Assembly (NCBI GenBank): GCA_963780045.1 | Contig: CAVZZZ010000005.1 | Location: forward strand, 744,001-808,000 | Source: JANXQG01 sp963780045 | Lineage (GTDB): Bacteria; Planctomycetota; Planctomycetia; Pirellulales; Thermoguttaceae | DNA: 64,000 bases | Reading direction: 5' to 3' | Program-made: the position numbers and the translations under genes | Part shown: in pieces, positions 32,012-41,700 of the stretch | Layout of the letters: each line of letters begins with the position of its first letter | Numbering within the stretch: the first letter of the stretch is position 1 | The notes under the pieces: generated by a model | Databases searched by the model: none | Told to the model about the DNA's origin: nothing | Seen by the model: the letters and a program-made list of their open reading frames with translations, nothing else

Positions 32012-35000
32012 ATGAGCCTTACTGAATTCGCAATGCGGCGGCCGATCACGCTGGCCATGGTCGTCGTGGCCTTGATTGGCGGCGGCGTCCTGGCCTTCTT
32101 GGGGATGCGGGTCGACATCTTTCCGTCGATTAACGCGCCGCAAATCTACGTGGTGAACAACTACGCGGGCATGTCGCCCGAACAGATCGAGGGGATCGTC
32201 ACCAACGTCTACGAGCAAAACTTCCAGTACGTCGACGGCATCAAGACGATTGAATCGAAGAGCATTCAGAACTTCGTTCAGCTCAAGCTCACGTTCTATC
32301 CGGGCACCGACATGTCGGCGGCGATGTCGCAAGTCGTCAGCCTGACGAACCGTGCCCGCGGGCAAATGCCGCCCAGCGTGCTGCCGCCGTTCGTCATCCG
32401 CTTCGACGCCGCCAGCGTTCCGATCGGCTATTTGGTGATGTCGAGCAAGACCCAACCGCTTGGCACGCTCGCCGACCTGGGCCTCTTCCAGATCCGGCCC
32501 AAGTTGATCGAGCGGGTGCAAGGCACGGTCGCCTTCTCGCCCTACGGCAGCAACACGCGGGCCATCGTCGTCTCGGTCAATCCCGACCGCCTCCGCGCCC
32601 ACAATCTTACGCCGGAAGACCTGGTCTCCGCCCTGGAGACGGGCAACGTCGTCACGCCGTCGGGAAACCTCTACACCCAGACCGAGATGCCGCTGGTGCC
32701 CACCAACGCCATGGCCAGCTTGCAGGAGATGGGCAAGATTCCCATCCAGCCCGGCAAGCCCGTCTACCTCGGCGACGTGGCGACGATCGAGGACACGACC
32801 GACATCAACTACGGCTGCGCGCTGGTCAACGGCCGCAAGTCGATCTTCATCCCCGTGGTCAAGAAGGACACGGCGTCGACGCTCACCGTCGTCAACCAGA
32901 TCCACGCCACCATGCCCGAGTTCAAGTCGCTGCTCCCCAAGGACGTCGACATCAGTTACGCATTCGACGAATCGCCCACGGTACGGGCGGCCATCAAGAG
33001 CGTGGTCACCGAGGGCGCGATCGGCGCGGGGCTGACCGGGCTGATGATCCTCTTGTTCCTGCACGACTTGCGGAGCGTGGTCGTTGTGCTGATCAGCATC
33101 CCGTTGTCGCTGACCTGCTCGCTGGTCGGCCTGTGGCTGACGGGCAACACGATCAACATCATGACGCTGGGCGGACTGGCGCTGGCCATCGGCATCCTTG
33201 TGGACGAGGCCACCGTTACCATCGAGAACACGCACGCGCAGATGCGGCTCACCAATTCCATCGCCCGCGCTGCGGCCGAGGCGAACGCGACTACGAACAC
33301 CGCTCGGCTATTGGCAATGCTTTGCATCCTTTCGGTGTTCATTCCCGCGTTCATCCTTAATGAGCCGGTCCGCTCGCTCTTCATGCCGCTGACGCTCGCG
33401 GTGGGCTTTGCGATGATCGCCTCGTATTTGCTCTCCAGCACGCTGGTGCCGGTGCTGACCGTCTGGCTGGTGAAGCACGCCGGGCACGACGAGCACAAGG
33501 AATCACTCTTCGACCGCTTCCTGGCAGTGTTTGTCAAGGTGGTGGCAGCGACGGTCCGCCACCGCTGGGCCGTCGTCGGGACGTACCTCGCCGCCTGCGG
33601 CGTGCTGATCGTGCTGGTCGGCAGCCGCGTGAGCATGGAGCTGTTTCCCGAGGTCGATTCGGGCCAGTTCGTGCTGCGATTTCGCGCCCTTCCGGGGACC
33701 GAATACGAGCTAACCCGGCGGTGCGCGGTGCAGATCCTCGACGTTATCAACGAGGAAAGTGGCGGCAACGTGGAAACATCCATTGGCTACACGGGCATGG
33801 GCTCGACGAACACGGCCACGAACAACATCCTGCTCTTCATGCGGGCCAGCGACGACGGCGTGCTTCGCGTGCGACTCAAAGAAGGCAGCGGTGTGGCCGT
33901 CGCTGAGCTTCGCGAGCGATTGCGCAAGGTCCTGCCGCAAAGAATTGAGCCTTGGCTGCAAGGCTATCTGGCGAAGCACGGCTGGTCCGCGGAAGACGCC
34001 GAAGCACGGTCAAAAGAGATGTCGTTCGGCTTCGAGCCGGGCGACATCGTGAGCACGGTGATGAGCTTCGGCTCGCCCAATCCCGTCGAGGTCCTGGTGA
34101 TCGGGCCGAAGCGCGAGGAGGTCAAGGCGCACGCCTTGAAAATACTTGCCGAAATGAAGAAGATTCCCGAGCTCCGCGACGTGCAGCTCTACCAGCAATT
34201 GGAATATCCCACGGTCCGCGTCGATATTGACCGGCAGTTGGCCGGACTGAGCGACGTGAACGTCAAGGACATTACCGAAGCTACGCTGGTGGGCAATTCT
34301 TCCAGCCGCTACGTCGTGCGAAATTACTGGCGCGATCCGAAAACGGGCGTCGACTACCAGGTCCAGATTCAGGTTCCCACCCAGCGCATGGATCGGCCGC
34401 AAGAGGTGGAGAACCTGCCCATCCGAAACGTCAACCGCGACGGCGGCCTGTTGCTTCGCGACGTGGCCACGGTGCGGCCCAGCACGACTCCGGGCGAAAT
34501 CGACCGCAGCGCCATGCACCGGTACCTGAGCGTGACGGCGAACGTCGAAGGCAACGACCTGGGCAGCGCCGCCCGCGATATCCGGCAGGCCATCGCCGCG
34601 GCGGGCGAGCCGCCCCGCGGCGTGCAAGTGAGCGTTCGGGGCCAGGTTGCGCCGATGACCGAAATGTTCACTTCCCTGACGATCGGCCTCGCGCTTTCGG
34701 TCGTCGTGATCCAGGTGCTCTTGACGGCCTACTTTCAGTCGTTCCGCGTGGCGCTGGTTTCGATCGGCGGCGTACCGGGTGTCGTTCTCGGCGTGGCCAC
34801 GATGCTTGTGCTGACTGGAACCAGTCTGAATATCGAATCATTCATGGGCTCGATCATGTGCATCGGCGTTTCCGTGTCGAACTCGGTGCTGCTCTCCACC
34901 TTCATGGACGACTACTGGTCCGCCGGGGCGATGGTCCAAGAGGCGGCCATCGACGGCGCCCGCGACCGCCTGCGGCCGATCCTCATGACGGCCAGCGCGA

Positions 35001-35287
35001 TGGTCCTGGGCATGGTGCCCATGGCCTTGGCGCTGGAGGAAGGCAGCGGCATGACCGCGCCCTTGGGCCGCGCGGTGATCGGCGGCCTGCTGGTTTCGAC
35101 CTTCGCCACGCTGTTGATCGTGCCTGCCATGTTCGCTATCGTGATGGGAGACTCCAGGAAGCTCCCGCCTTCTGTCTACCCCGACGATCCTAACAGCCGG
35201 CACTACGACCCGCAGTGGCACGAGCGCAAAGCCATCCACGGCGGCCCGGAGCCGCACGAAGGCCCATACGGACAGGGAATTGAATGA
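32012..35287 (+). CDS. RND efflux transporter permease, HAE1/AcrB family
   Basis: 1091-residue inner-membrane proton-driven pump subunit. The sequence has the typical start MSLTEFAMRRPITLAMVVVALIGG (TM1), the large periplasmic loop, TM2-TM6 (GLTGLMILLFLHDLRSVVVVLISIPLSL, then GGLALAIGILVDEATVTIEN), a second half beginning VRHRWAVVGTYLAACGVL and final helices ending FATLLIVPAMFAIVMGD. In the TM4 relay motif the second acidic residue is Glu (VDEAT) where AcrB has Asp. The frame is unbroken over 3.3 kb. It overlaps the adaptor gene by four bases. Substrates (drugs, metals or lipids) are not predictable; the HAE-type relay argues against the heavy-metal (CusA) branch. Confidence 0.93.
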   Translation: MSLTEFAMRRPITLAMVVVALIGGGVLAFLGMRVDIFPSINAPQIYVVNNYAGMSPEQIEGIVTNVYEQNFQYVDGIKTIESKSIQNFVQLKLTFYPGTDMSAAMSQVVSLTNRARGQMPPSVLPPFVIRFDAASVPIGYLVMSSKTQPLGTLADLGLFQIRPKLIERVQGTVAFSPYGSNTRAIVVSVNPDRLRAHNLTPEDLVSALETGNVVTPSGNLYTQTEMPLVPTNAMASLQEMGKIPIQPGKPVYLGDVATIEDTTDINYGCALVNGRKSIFIPVVKKDTASTLTVVNQIHATMPEFKSLLPKDVDISYAFDESPTVRAAIKSVVTEGAIGAGLTGLMILLFLHDLRSVVVVLISIPLSLTCSLVGLWLTGNTINIMTLGGLALAIGILVDEATVTIENTHAQMRLTNSIARAAAEANATTNTARLLAMLCILSVFIPAFILNEPVRSLFMPLTLAVGFAMIASYLLSSTLVPVLTVWLVKHAGHDEHKESLFDRFLAVFVKVVAATVRHRWAVVGTYLAACGVLIVLVGSRVSMELFPEVDSGQFVLRFRALPGTEYELTRRCAVQILDVINEESGGNVETSIGYTGMGSTNTATNNILLFMRASDDGVLRVRLKEGSGVAVAELRERLRKVLPQRIEPWLQGYLAKHGWSAEDAEARSKEMSFGFEPGDIVSTVMSFGSPNPVEVLVIGPKREEVKAHALKILAEMKKIPELRDVQLYQQLEYPTVRVDIDRQLAGLSDVNVKDITEATLVGNSSSRYVVRNYWRDPKTGVDYQVQIQVPTQRMDRPQEVENLPIRNVNRDGGLLLRDVATVRPSTTPGEIDRSAMHRYLSVTANVEGNDLGSAARDIRQAIAAAGEPPRGVQVSVRGQVAPMTEMFTSLTIGLALSVVVIQVLLTAYFQSFRVALVSIGGVPGVVLGVATMLVLTGTSLNIESFMGSIMCIGVSVSNSVLLSTFMDDYWSAGAMVQEAAIDGARDRLRPILMTASAMVLGMVPMALALEEGSGMTAPLGRAVIGGLLVSTFATLLIVPAMFAIVMGDSRKLPPSVYPDDPNSRHYDPQWHERKAIHGGPEPHEGPYGQGIE

Positions 35288-36582
35288 TGCGTAGATTTCC
35301 GTTTGCCACTGTGGTTCTGACGGCGACCCTTATGGTCGCCGGCTGCCGCCACGAAACGGCCGAGAAGAAAACCGAGCCGTCCGAGCCCACGGTCCAGGTA
35401 GTGAGGCCGGAGCGACGGACCATCGACCTTGCCATCGAACAGCCCGGCTTCGTCAACGCCTTCAACCAGACCGCGCTGTTTGCCAAAGTAACCGGCTACA
35501 TAGAAGATTATTCCGTCGACATCGGCGACGAGGTCAAAAGCGGCCAAGTGCTGGCCACGATTTTCGTCCCCGAGCTGAAGGAGACGCACGATCAGACGGT
35601 GGAGCAGGTCAAGCTGGACAAGCAACTCGTCGTCGTTGCCGAGAAGAGCGTGCAAAACGCGAAGGCCGAGGTCGCCGAGGCCGAGGCCAAGGTCGGCAGC
35701 TACAAGGCGGAGATTGATCGCTGGAACACCGAAGTTAAACGCCTGACGGAGATGGTGCAGGAAAAAGTCGTCGACCAGGAAATCCTCACGGAGACGATAA
35801 AGACCGTTGATCAGAGCGTCGCCGCGAAGAACGCCGCCGAGAAAGCCGTCAACGCGCGAGAGGCCGACCTGTCCATGGCCGAAGCCAACGTGAAAAAGGC
35901 CGTCATCCAGGTAGGCGTCGCCGAGGCCGAGGAGCGCAAGGCCACGGCCATGCTAAACTATACGCAAATCGTCGCGCCCTACGACGGCGTCGTTACTGTC
36001 CGCAACGCGAACAAGGGCGACTACGTGCAGGCGGCCACCGGCGACAAATCGAACGCCAACCCCTCGGCGATCTTCGTCGTCGAGCGGACCGACATCCTCC
36101 GTGTTTTCTGCTACGTCGATGAGAGCCACGCGGCCTATGTGCAGCCGGGCACGAAGGCGTCCATTCGGGCCAAGGGGCTCAGCAGCGTCGAAATCTCCGC
36201 GACTGTGACACGCACGTCCTGGTCGATCAAATCGGCAACCCGCAGTTTGTGGACCGAAGTCGATCTGACAAAGAAGCAGTACGACGGGCTTCGTCCCGGC
36301 AGATACTGCACGGTGACGATCTTCATCGATCGGCCCAACGTTTTCGCCCTGCCGCGGCAAGCCGTGAGGGAAGAGGGCAACACGATGTACTGTTACCTCG
36401 TTCACGACGGCAAGGCAGTCAAAACGCCGGTCGAGACCGGGCTTAGCGACGGCAACTGGGTGGAGGTCAACATGCTGAAGATCGACGACCCGTGGGTGAA
36501 GGTCAGCGGCGGCGAAAAGGTGATAGTCGGCGACACGAGCGACTTGAGCGACGGGGAGGCGGTGCAAGTGGCAAAGCAATAG
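35284..36582 (+). CDS. RND efflux periplasmic adaptor subunit (membrane fusion protein)
   Basis: 432-residue lipoprotein: the N-terminus ends in lipobox VAGC (Cys about 21). The order of a membrane fusion protein follows: beta-barrel start, biotinyl-lipoyl half motif KVTGYIEDYSVDIGDEVKSGQVLATI, long coiled coil (about 100-210; Ala/Glu/Lys-rich), second lipoyl half YTQIVAPYDGVVTVRNANKGDYVQ, and barrel/membrane-proximal domains to the end. It overlaps the permease stop (ATGA), so the two subunits are made together. Gene order permease-adaptor is the reverse of acrAB. No outer-membrane channel gene follows; the TolC-like gene at 22285-23901 is the nearest candidate. Confidence 0.92.
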   Translation: MMRRFPFATVVLTATLMVAGCRHETAEKKTEPSEPTVQVVRPERRTIDLAIEQPGFVNAFNQTALFAKVTGYIEDYSVDIGDEVKSGQVLATIFVPELKETHDQTVEQVKLDKQLVVVAEKSVQNAKAEVAEAEAKVGSYKAEIDRWNTEVKRLTEMVQEKVVDQEILTETIKTVDQSVAAKNAAEKAVNAREADLSMAEANVKKAVIQVGVAEAEERKATAMLNYTQIVAPYDGVVTVRNANKGDYVQAATGDKSNANPSAIFVVERTDILRVFCYVDESHAAYVQPGTKASIRAKGLSSVEISATVTRTSWSIKSATRSLWTEVDLTKKQYDGLRPGRYCTVTIFIDRPNVFALPRQAVREEGNTMYCYLVHDGKAVKTPVETGLSDGNWVEVNMLKIDDPWVKVSGGEKVIVGDTSDLSDGEAVQVAKQ

Positions 36583-36643
36583 CGTGTCGGCTAGCCGACA
36601 TGCCGCCAGTTGCATGCAACCCTAATCATTGGCATCCGCGCGC

Positions 36644-37197
36644 CTATTGCCCAGTCTTTGCAAGCTGGTCGCTCCACCACTTGTGGCATGGCATTGACGC
36701 GTTCGGCGCAAACTTCGCGAGGAACTGGATGTCTTGCAATGTCTGGCGCAATACGGAATCGCTCGGCTGGACCTTGTCCGACCAAGTCTTAACAAGCTCC
36801 GGACAGGAAATGACGGTTAGACCCGCCGCCTTTCCAACGCGGATCGCTTTGCGGTCGTCCGTAGCTACGATCCATCCGCGACTCTCCGCGATGGCCAGAC
36901 ACATCGCCTCGCCGTCCGACCGGAATACGGCGGCATACTGAGTAAAGCGGGCTAATTCTTGACTTCCTTCCGGCTGGCAGGCGCAAAGCGCCCGGCGGGA
37001 AAAAGCGGAGTGAGGTCTGCCGCGACTGAAATAGTCTGCCCCGGCTGCTGCGGATCGTGCTGGCGAACAAATCGGACCTCGCTTTGCACCGATAGAGGCA
37101 CGTGCCAATCGAACGCCGCCGCGCGAAGAATCGCCTCCGCGTGTCCCGACGCAAACAGGTCGATCAAGCAGCAAGCATCCATCACAGCGGACGGCAT
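36644..37197 (-). CDS. PIN-domain-like protein, candidate toxin or nuclease (one frame break)
   Basis: Leftward, about 184 residues in two frames joined near 36970. The first part begins MPSAVMDACCLIDLFASG with the first PIN acidic residue (VMDA); the second has the later acidic positions FRSDGEAMCLAIA and IVATDDRKAI, the D/E...D pattern of PIN ribonucleases. The C-terminal ~60 residues (QPSDSVLRQTLQDIQFLAKF) extend past the usual PIN length. It lies 17 bases downstream of the XRE/ImmA-IrrE gene, which matches the known association of that regulator class with PIN proteins in toxin-antitoxin-like loci. If the break is real, the toxin is inactive. Confidence 0.75.
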
Positions 37198-37214
37198 GAC
37201 GAGTCCTCGTCAAG

Positions 37215-38435
37215 TCAGGAGGTAGCGCCCAAGAGCGACCGCGGAAGCTCCAATTCGAGCCGGCGCTCCTCGCCGCTGGGCTCAATCTCTTGGCACGTCC
37301 TTGCCTTGGCAGCGATTTCTCGTGCCGAAACGATGTCCGATCGCAAATAGTCCGCTAGATCGCTTTCCCCAATCTCGCCTTTTTCGTAGGCATTGACGGC
37401 AAGGAACACGTAGCGCTCAGGAAAGGCGTAATCGTCGGCCCGTTGCGGCTGCAATCCGAGCAACTCGGCCGCATGACGCGGGGCGAACTTCGATTCCCTG
37501 ATCAAGTTCCAGCTTCCTTTGGGAATCAGGGCAAGCTGCTCCAGCCGGAGCGACATAGCTTCTACCGAAACGAAAAAGAAATGGCTCAGGCGGCAAAGGT
37601 CGGCGACTTGGAAGTCCTTCGTCGCGGACACGATTTCGTGAAATCGCTGCCTTACGGCGTTGGCCGGCATGAGAAAGCCAAGGGCAAAGGCTTCCGCAAA
37701 TCGCTCGTTGGCCGGCTTGCGCCCCGGCATATTCAAATAATCGATGCCGGGTTTATAGCGATCCACGATCAGGTGGCCGTACTCGTGCAGCATGGAAAGC
37801 CGCCGCCGCGCGGCGGGATGCTTGCGATTCACCATCACACAACAACCTGCATCGTCGGCGTAGGCATACATGCCGGCGATCGGCGATGGCAGCGGCCAAT
37901 AGAAGATCCGCAGCCCCACGTCCCATTCCAGGAGGCGGCGAAGCTGCTCGACGGGTTGTTCGGCCAACCCCAACCGCCGCCGCTCTTGCCCGGCCAGCGA
38001 CTCGGCCAACTCGGCCACATCGACGGGCGTTTCCAGGGCCACCTGCGGCGGATAATTGTAGCGCAGCGGGGCGTTCATCATTCGCTCCAATTCGCAGTAG
38101 TCAGACGCGAGGGATTGAAGATCGCCTATCGCCGCAATAAGCCCGCGCTGCTCGTCCGCCTTGATTTTTTCTGCCGCCGCGCGCAGATGCGGCTGGAAGT
38201 CAATGACCGGCTCGCCGGGGCGGACAAGTTCCGAGACCTTTCGCCCGAAGTAGGCAGCCAGTTTCACGATTTCTTCTGGCTTTGCCGGACGCTCGCCCTT
38301 TTCGATGCCGATGTACGTTGGCCGGCTACAGTTCAAGAACTCGGACACGTCCTCTTGCGTGACGCCCCTCGCTTTGCGAGCCTCCGCAATACGTTGACCG
38401 AGAATTCGCGGATCGATCGATTCAAGCGAAAACAT
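37215..38435 (-). CDS. XRE-family HTH regulator with ImmA/IrrE metallopeptidase domain
   Basis: 406 residues. The N-terminal HTH (13-66: RIAEARKARGVTQEDVSEFLNCSRPTY... ) binds DNA; the C-terminal COG2856/ImmA-IrrE domain has the zinc motif HEYGH at 217-221 with a downstream Glu in NERFAEAF. Proteins of this type act as antitoxins or as protease-controlled repressors (as with ImmA/ImmR). Here it precedes a PIN-domain gene by 17 bases, so it is the likely antitoxin and autoregulator of the pair. The ~100 residues between HTH and peptidase and the last 100 (RYVFLAVNAYEKGEIGESDLADYLR) are typical of the long form. A promoter lies in the AT-rich upstream stretch. Confidence 0.88.
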   Translation of the reverse strand: MFSLESIDPRILGQRIAEARKARGVTQEDVSEFLNCSRPTYIGIEKGERPAKPEEIVKLAAYFGRKVSELVRPGEPVIDFQPHLRAAAEKIKADEQRGLIAAIGDLQSLASDYCELERMMNAPLRYNYPPQVALETPVDVAELAESLAGQERRRLGLAEQPVEQLRRLLEWDVGLRIFYWPLPSPIAGMYAYADDAGCCVMVNRKHPAARRRLSMLHEYGHLIVDRYKPGIDYLNMPGRKPANERFAEAFALGFLMPANAVRQRFHEIVSATKDFQVADLCRLSHFFFVSVEAMSLRLEQLALIPKGSWNLIRESKFAPRHAAELLGLQPQRADDYAFPERYVFLAVNAYEKGEIGESDLADYLRSDIVSAREIAAKARTCQEIEPSGEERRLELELPRSLLGATS

Positions 38436-38520
38436 GATCCTTGAGATATTGAGATTCGATCGCTGACGTCAGAGTATCCTCCTGGTCCCTACACTGGCAC
38501 ACGATCAAGTCCACACTGTC

Positions 38521-38548
38521 ATTATCGGATAAGTTATTACAAAGTCAA
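38521..38548 (-). promoter_or_regulatory. Putative promoter of the XRE-PIN cassette in an AT-rich island
   Basis: Minus strand: TTGACT (38548-38543), 16-base spacer, GATAAT (38526-38521). The surrounding 38510-38590 is much more AT-rich than the rest of the window. Two CACACTG-like direct repeats (about 38488 and 38512) next to the predicted start could be operator half-sites. The rest of the 293-base gap (38436-38728) is empty. Confidence 0.55.
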
Positions 38549-38728
38549 TATTAAAGACTTGATTTGGTATAGAAATGTAAAATCCTGTGCTTCGATCTAC
38601 CAGATCATCAACTGCATGGCATACAAGTGGGGTTCCACGGAGAATGGGCCGACTTTGGTTGTAGTCCGAGCACATTGACGGGGTTTTGCAAGCAGTCGAG
38701 TTAGCGCTAGGGCTATCAAGCGCTGCCT

Positions 38729-41700
38729 TTAGGGAGCGGGCCTGCCCGCAACGTTCGACTGAGAATTGAGCTTTGACATGTCTAGTTGCCCGCCGAAAGG
38801 CCAGTCGCCGTCAGTCAGCGCATTCTGGTCTTGGCTGGGCCAAGCGGCCGCGTCGTCCCAAAAAAGCTCCACGGGCCGATGGGCGGCGACTTCGCCGTTA
38901 ACGAGTGCAGCCAATTCGTCGTTCAGCTTCGGCGGCTTTCCTTTGGCAGTCTTAACCTGATCGCGGGTCAGGCCCAATTCGAAGCGCTTGCCGGGCCGCC
39001 CGTCTTGCGGCAGGAATAGGGCGAAGTTGGCTTTTGGCGTGAAGCTGAAGATGAGGAGCGTCGCTTGGGAACTGGACGCAGCTTGGGGATGCGCCATCCG
39101 CGAGTCCAAAACGTAGTGCGCGATCTGAACGAGGTCGATCTTTGCTGGTTCCGCGGTGCAATATGCCTCGACGGCCAACTCGTAAAAGCGGCGGAGATAC
39201 GGCCGCACGTCGCGGCGGCCCTGAAAGAGGGCCAAGAGCGCATCCAGATACTTCAGGTCCCGTCGGGCACTTTTCGGGTCCGCGGCCAAGTCTGAATTGA
39301 CGAGCATCTCAGCGGCGAATAGGCACATCTCGACGACTTCTCGCCTGTCAGAACCGCGAGCCGACGGGTTGAGCTTGAACTGATCGAGGAATGCCCGCAG
39401 CAGCGATCGTTCGTCCTTTGGCGCCGGTCCCGCGGCGAGCATCGCATCGGCCAATTGCACCAACAGCCTGGCCCGCTGGTTTGGAGCGCCTATTTGCAGG
39501 GGGCCCGGCGCCGGCCGGAGCGCCGGGTCGACGGAATCGTTGTTCAGCCGGCGTACAATTAGGAGTTTGCTGCCAAGCGCGCCGGCATGAACGGCATCGG
39601 CGGTCAAGAGGCGGCCCTGATTGTACCTGTCGGCCGCCTGCACAAGATTGACCTTGCCGCCGGAGGCCGCGCCGCCGTAAAGCTCACAATCGCCCCAGGC
39701 CTCCAAGGTGTTGGCGAGTTGATCGCGAAGGGCGTCGGGGCCGATTGGTGCGGCGGCAGCGCTTTGGTTGTGATCGGCTTTCTCGATAGCTGCGCGAAGT
39801 TCGCCGGCCAAGTTCTTGCAAGCCCGCCGTGTCGCGTCGACGTTGCCGCGGTAGCGATTGGCGACAGCCGAGCCGAGGCGATCGCGAAACACGTAAACTG
39901 CGGCCGAGGGGTCCTTTTCCTCTTGATTGGTCAGTCGGACGTGATACGCCGCCTGGAACTGCCGTATCGCCTCATCGACCTTCCATTGATCCAGAAGGCT
40001 CGCGGCGTAGTTCTCGGCGATGCAAGCCGCCAACGGATGAACCGGCTTGAGCGCCTGGCAGCCGTCCAGCAACTTTTTCGCATACACGAAGCGATAGTCT
40101 TCGAACTCGCCCGCACTAGCGGCCGATTCCGCGGCTAGCCGCCCGCGCTGGACCAATGCGCTGACGTGGAAAAGCGGCGGCAGGTCTTTTTCAGCAAGCA
40201 GTTCGTCTGAAACGTGCCTTTCGTTGATGATGTCGTCGCGAAGTTCCTCCGCGAAGACCGCCGAATCGAACAAGCAGAGCGGCTGCAGCCAGCTTTTGGC
40301 CTTGGGCTGCATGGCGTAGGCTTGCAGGGCCCGGAGGTAGCTCGACCTCGCCTTCGCGCTCATCGGCGCGAGGAGTTGACGCTCCTGGCGCGTGAGCTGC
40401 GGCGATACCTGAACTGCCGCGATTGCATGCTGCATCAGCGCGATCGTGTGCCGATCGACAGCCGACACGTCATCGCCGGAATGTGCGTCCGCAAACTGCT
40501 GCAGCGCACTTTGAAGCGATTGGACCACGCGTTTGCCGTCGTCGTGATTCTCGTCCGAAAGCGCCTTGAGTTGGTCCATTAGCTTCTGTTGGCAAGGCGA
40601 GAGTTCAGCCCGGCAGCGCTGCGCGGCCTGCCAAAGCCATTGACGGGCTTTCACCGTATTCGCGTTCAAATACGCTTGCGGGCGGTCGCCGAGCACAGCG
40701 CTCAAGTCCGGCGATGAAAGCACTTTATCGGCGATCGCCTGCCGCACGAAGGGAGTCAGCCAGGGCATTTCGTCGAACCACCAGCCGCCGTTCAGACCCG
40801 GCAGCAGCGCCAGATCAGCGGCCACGGCTTCCCGCGAAACCGCGCTCGTAGTGCCGCCTTTAGGCGGCTCCCCTAAATTCCGGCTGAAGCCGGTACTACG
40901 AGCGCTCGGCAGTCCGTGGCCATGCGGGCGGATCGCGCTCCACACCAACACGCTGCCGGCGACAGCCGTCAGACCGGCCGCAATGCCGATCGTCACGTTG
41001 CGGCGGAACTTCTGGCGGCTCGCCCAGCGGCTCGATCGGCGGCGCGGGTAACCGCTAGTGGGTGAGGATCCGGACGCGGAATCGCGCTGCGGCGGAGTAA
41101 TCGCACCGGGGCCGTGAGCGCCGGTGTTCTCCGCGCCCACGCAGACGTCGTGCGGCGGCAGCGCGGCTGCGATTTCGGCCAACTCTTCCGCGTCGGCGAA
41201 TTCGGCCACAGCTTCCGCGACTTCCGCCGGCGTGGAGTAGCGGTCCTCCGGCTTCTTGGCCAGCATTGCCTCATAGACCTCCTCCAATTCTTCCGGCACG
41301 TCGGCGCAGCTTTCGCGCAGCGGTGGAATCGCCGCGACGGCGTGGGCCATGAGCTTTTTGCGGCTACTGTCGTAGTCCGGCGCACCGTAAGGTGGCTTGC
41401 CCGTCAGAAGGAAGAACAGCGTGCAGCCGAGGCTGTAGATGTCGGCGCGGATGTCGGCAGCGGCGGAATTCTCCCATTGCTCCGGCGCCATGTAATCGAC
41501 GGTGCCCATCGTGGCGCCGGGCAGTGTGAGGCGGTCGTCGCCGCGGCTTTCCGAGTGCAGCTTGGCCAACCCCAGGTCGAGGATTTTCACCTGGCCTTCG
41601 CGGGCAAGCATAAGATTGGCCGGCTTAATGTCGCGATGCACCAACTGATGTTCGTAGGCGTGTTGCAATCCCGCGGCTGCCTGGCGGACGATCTCGCATG

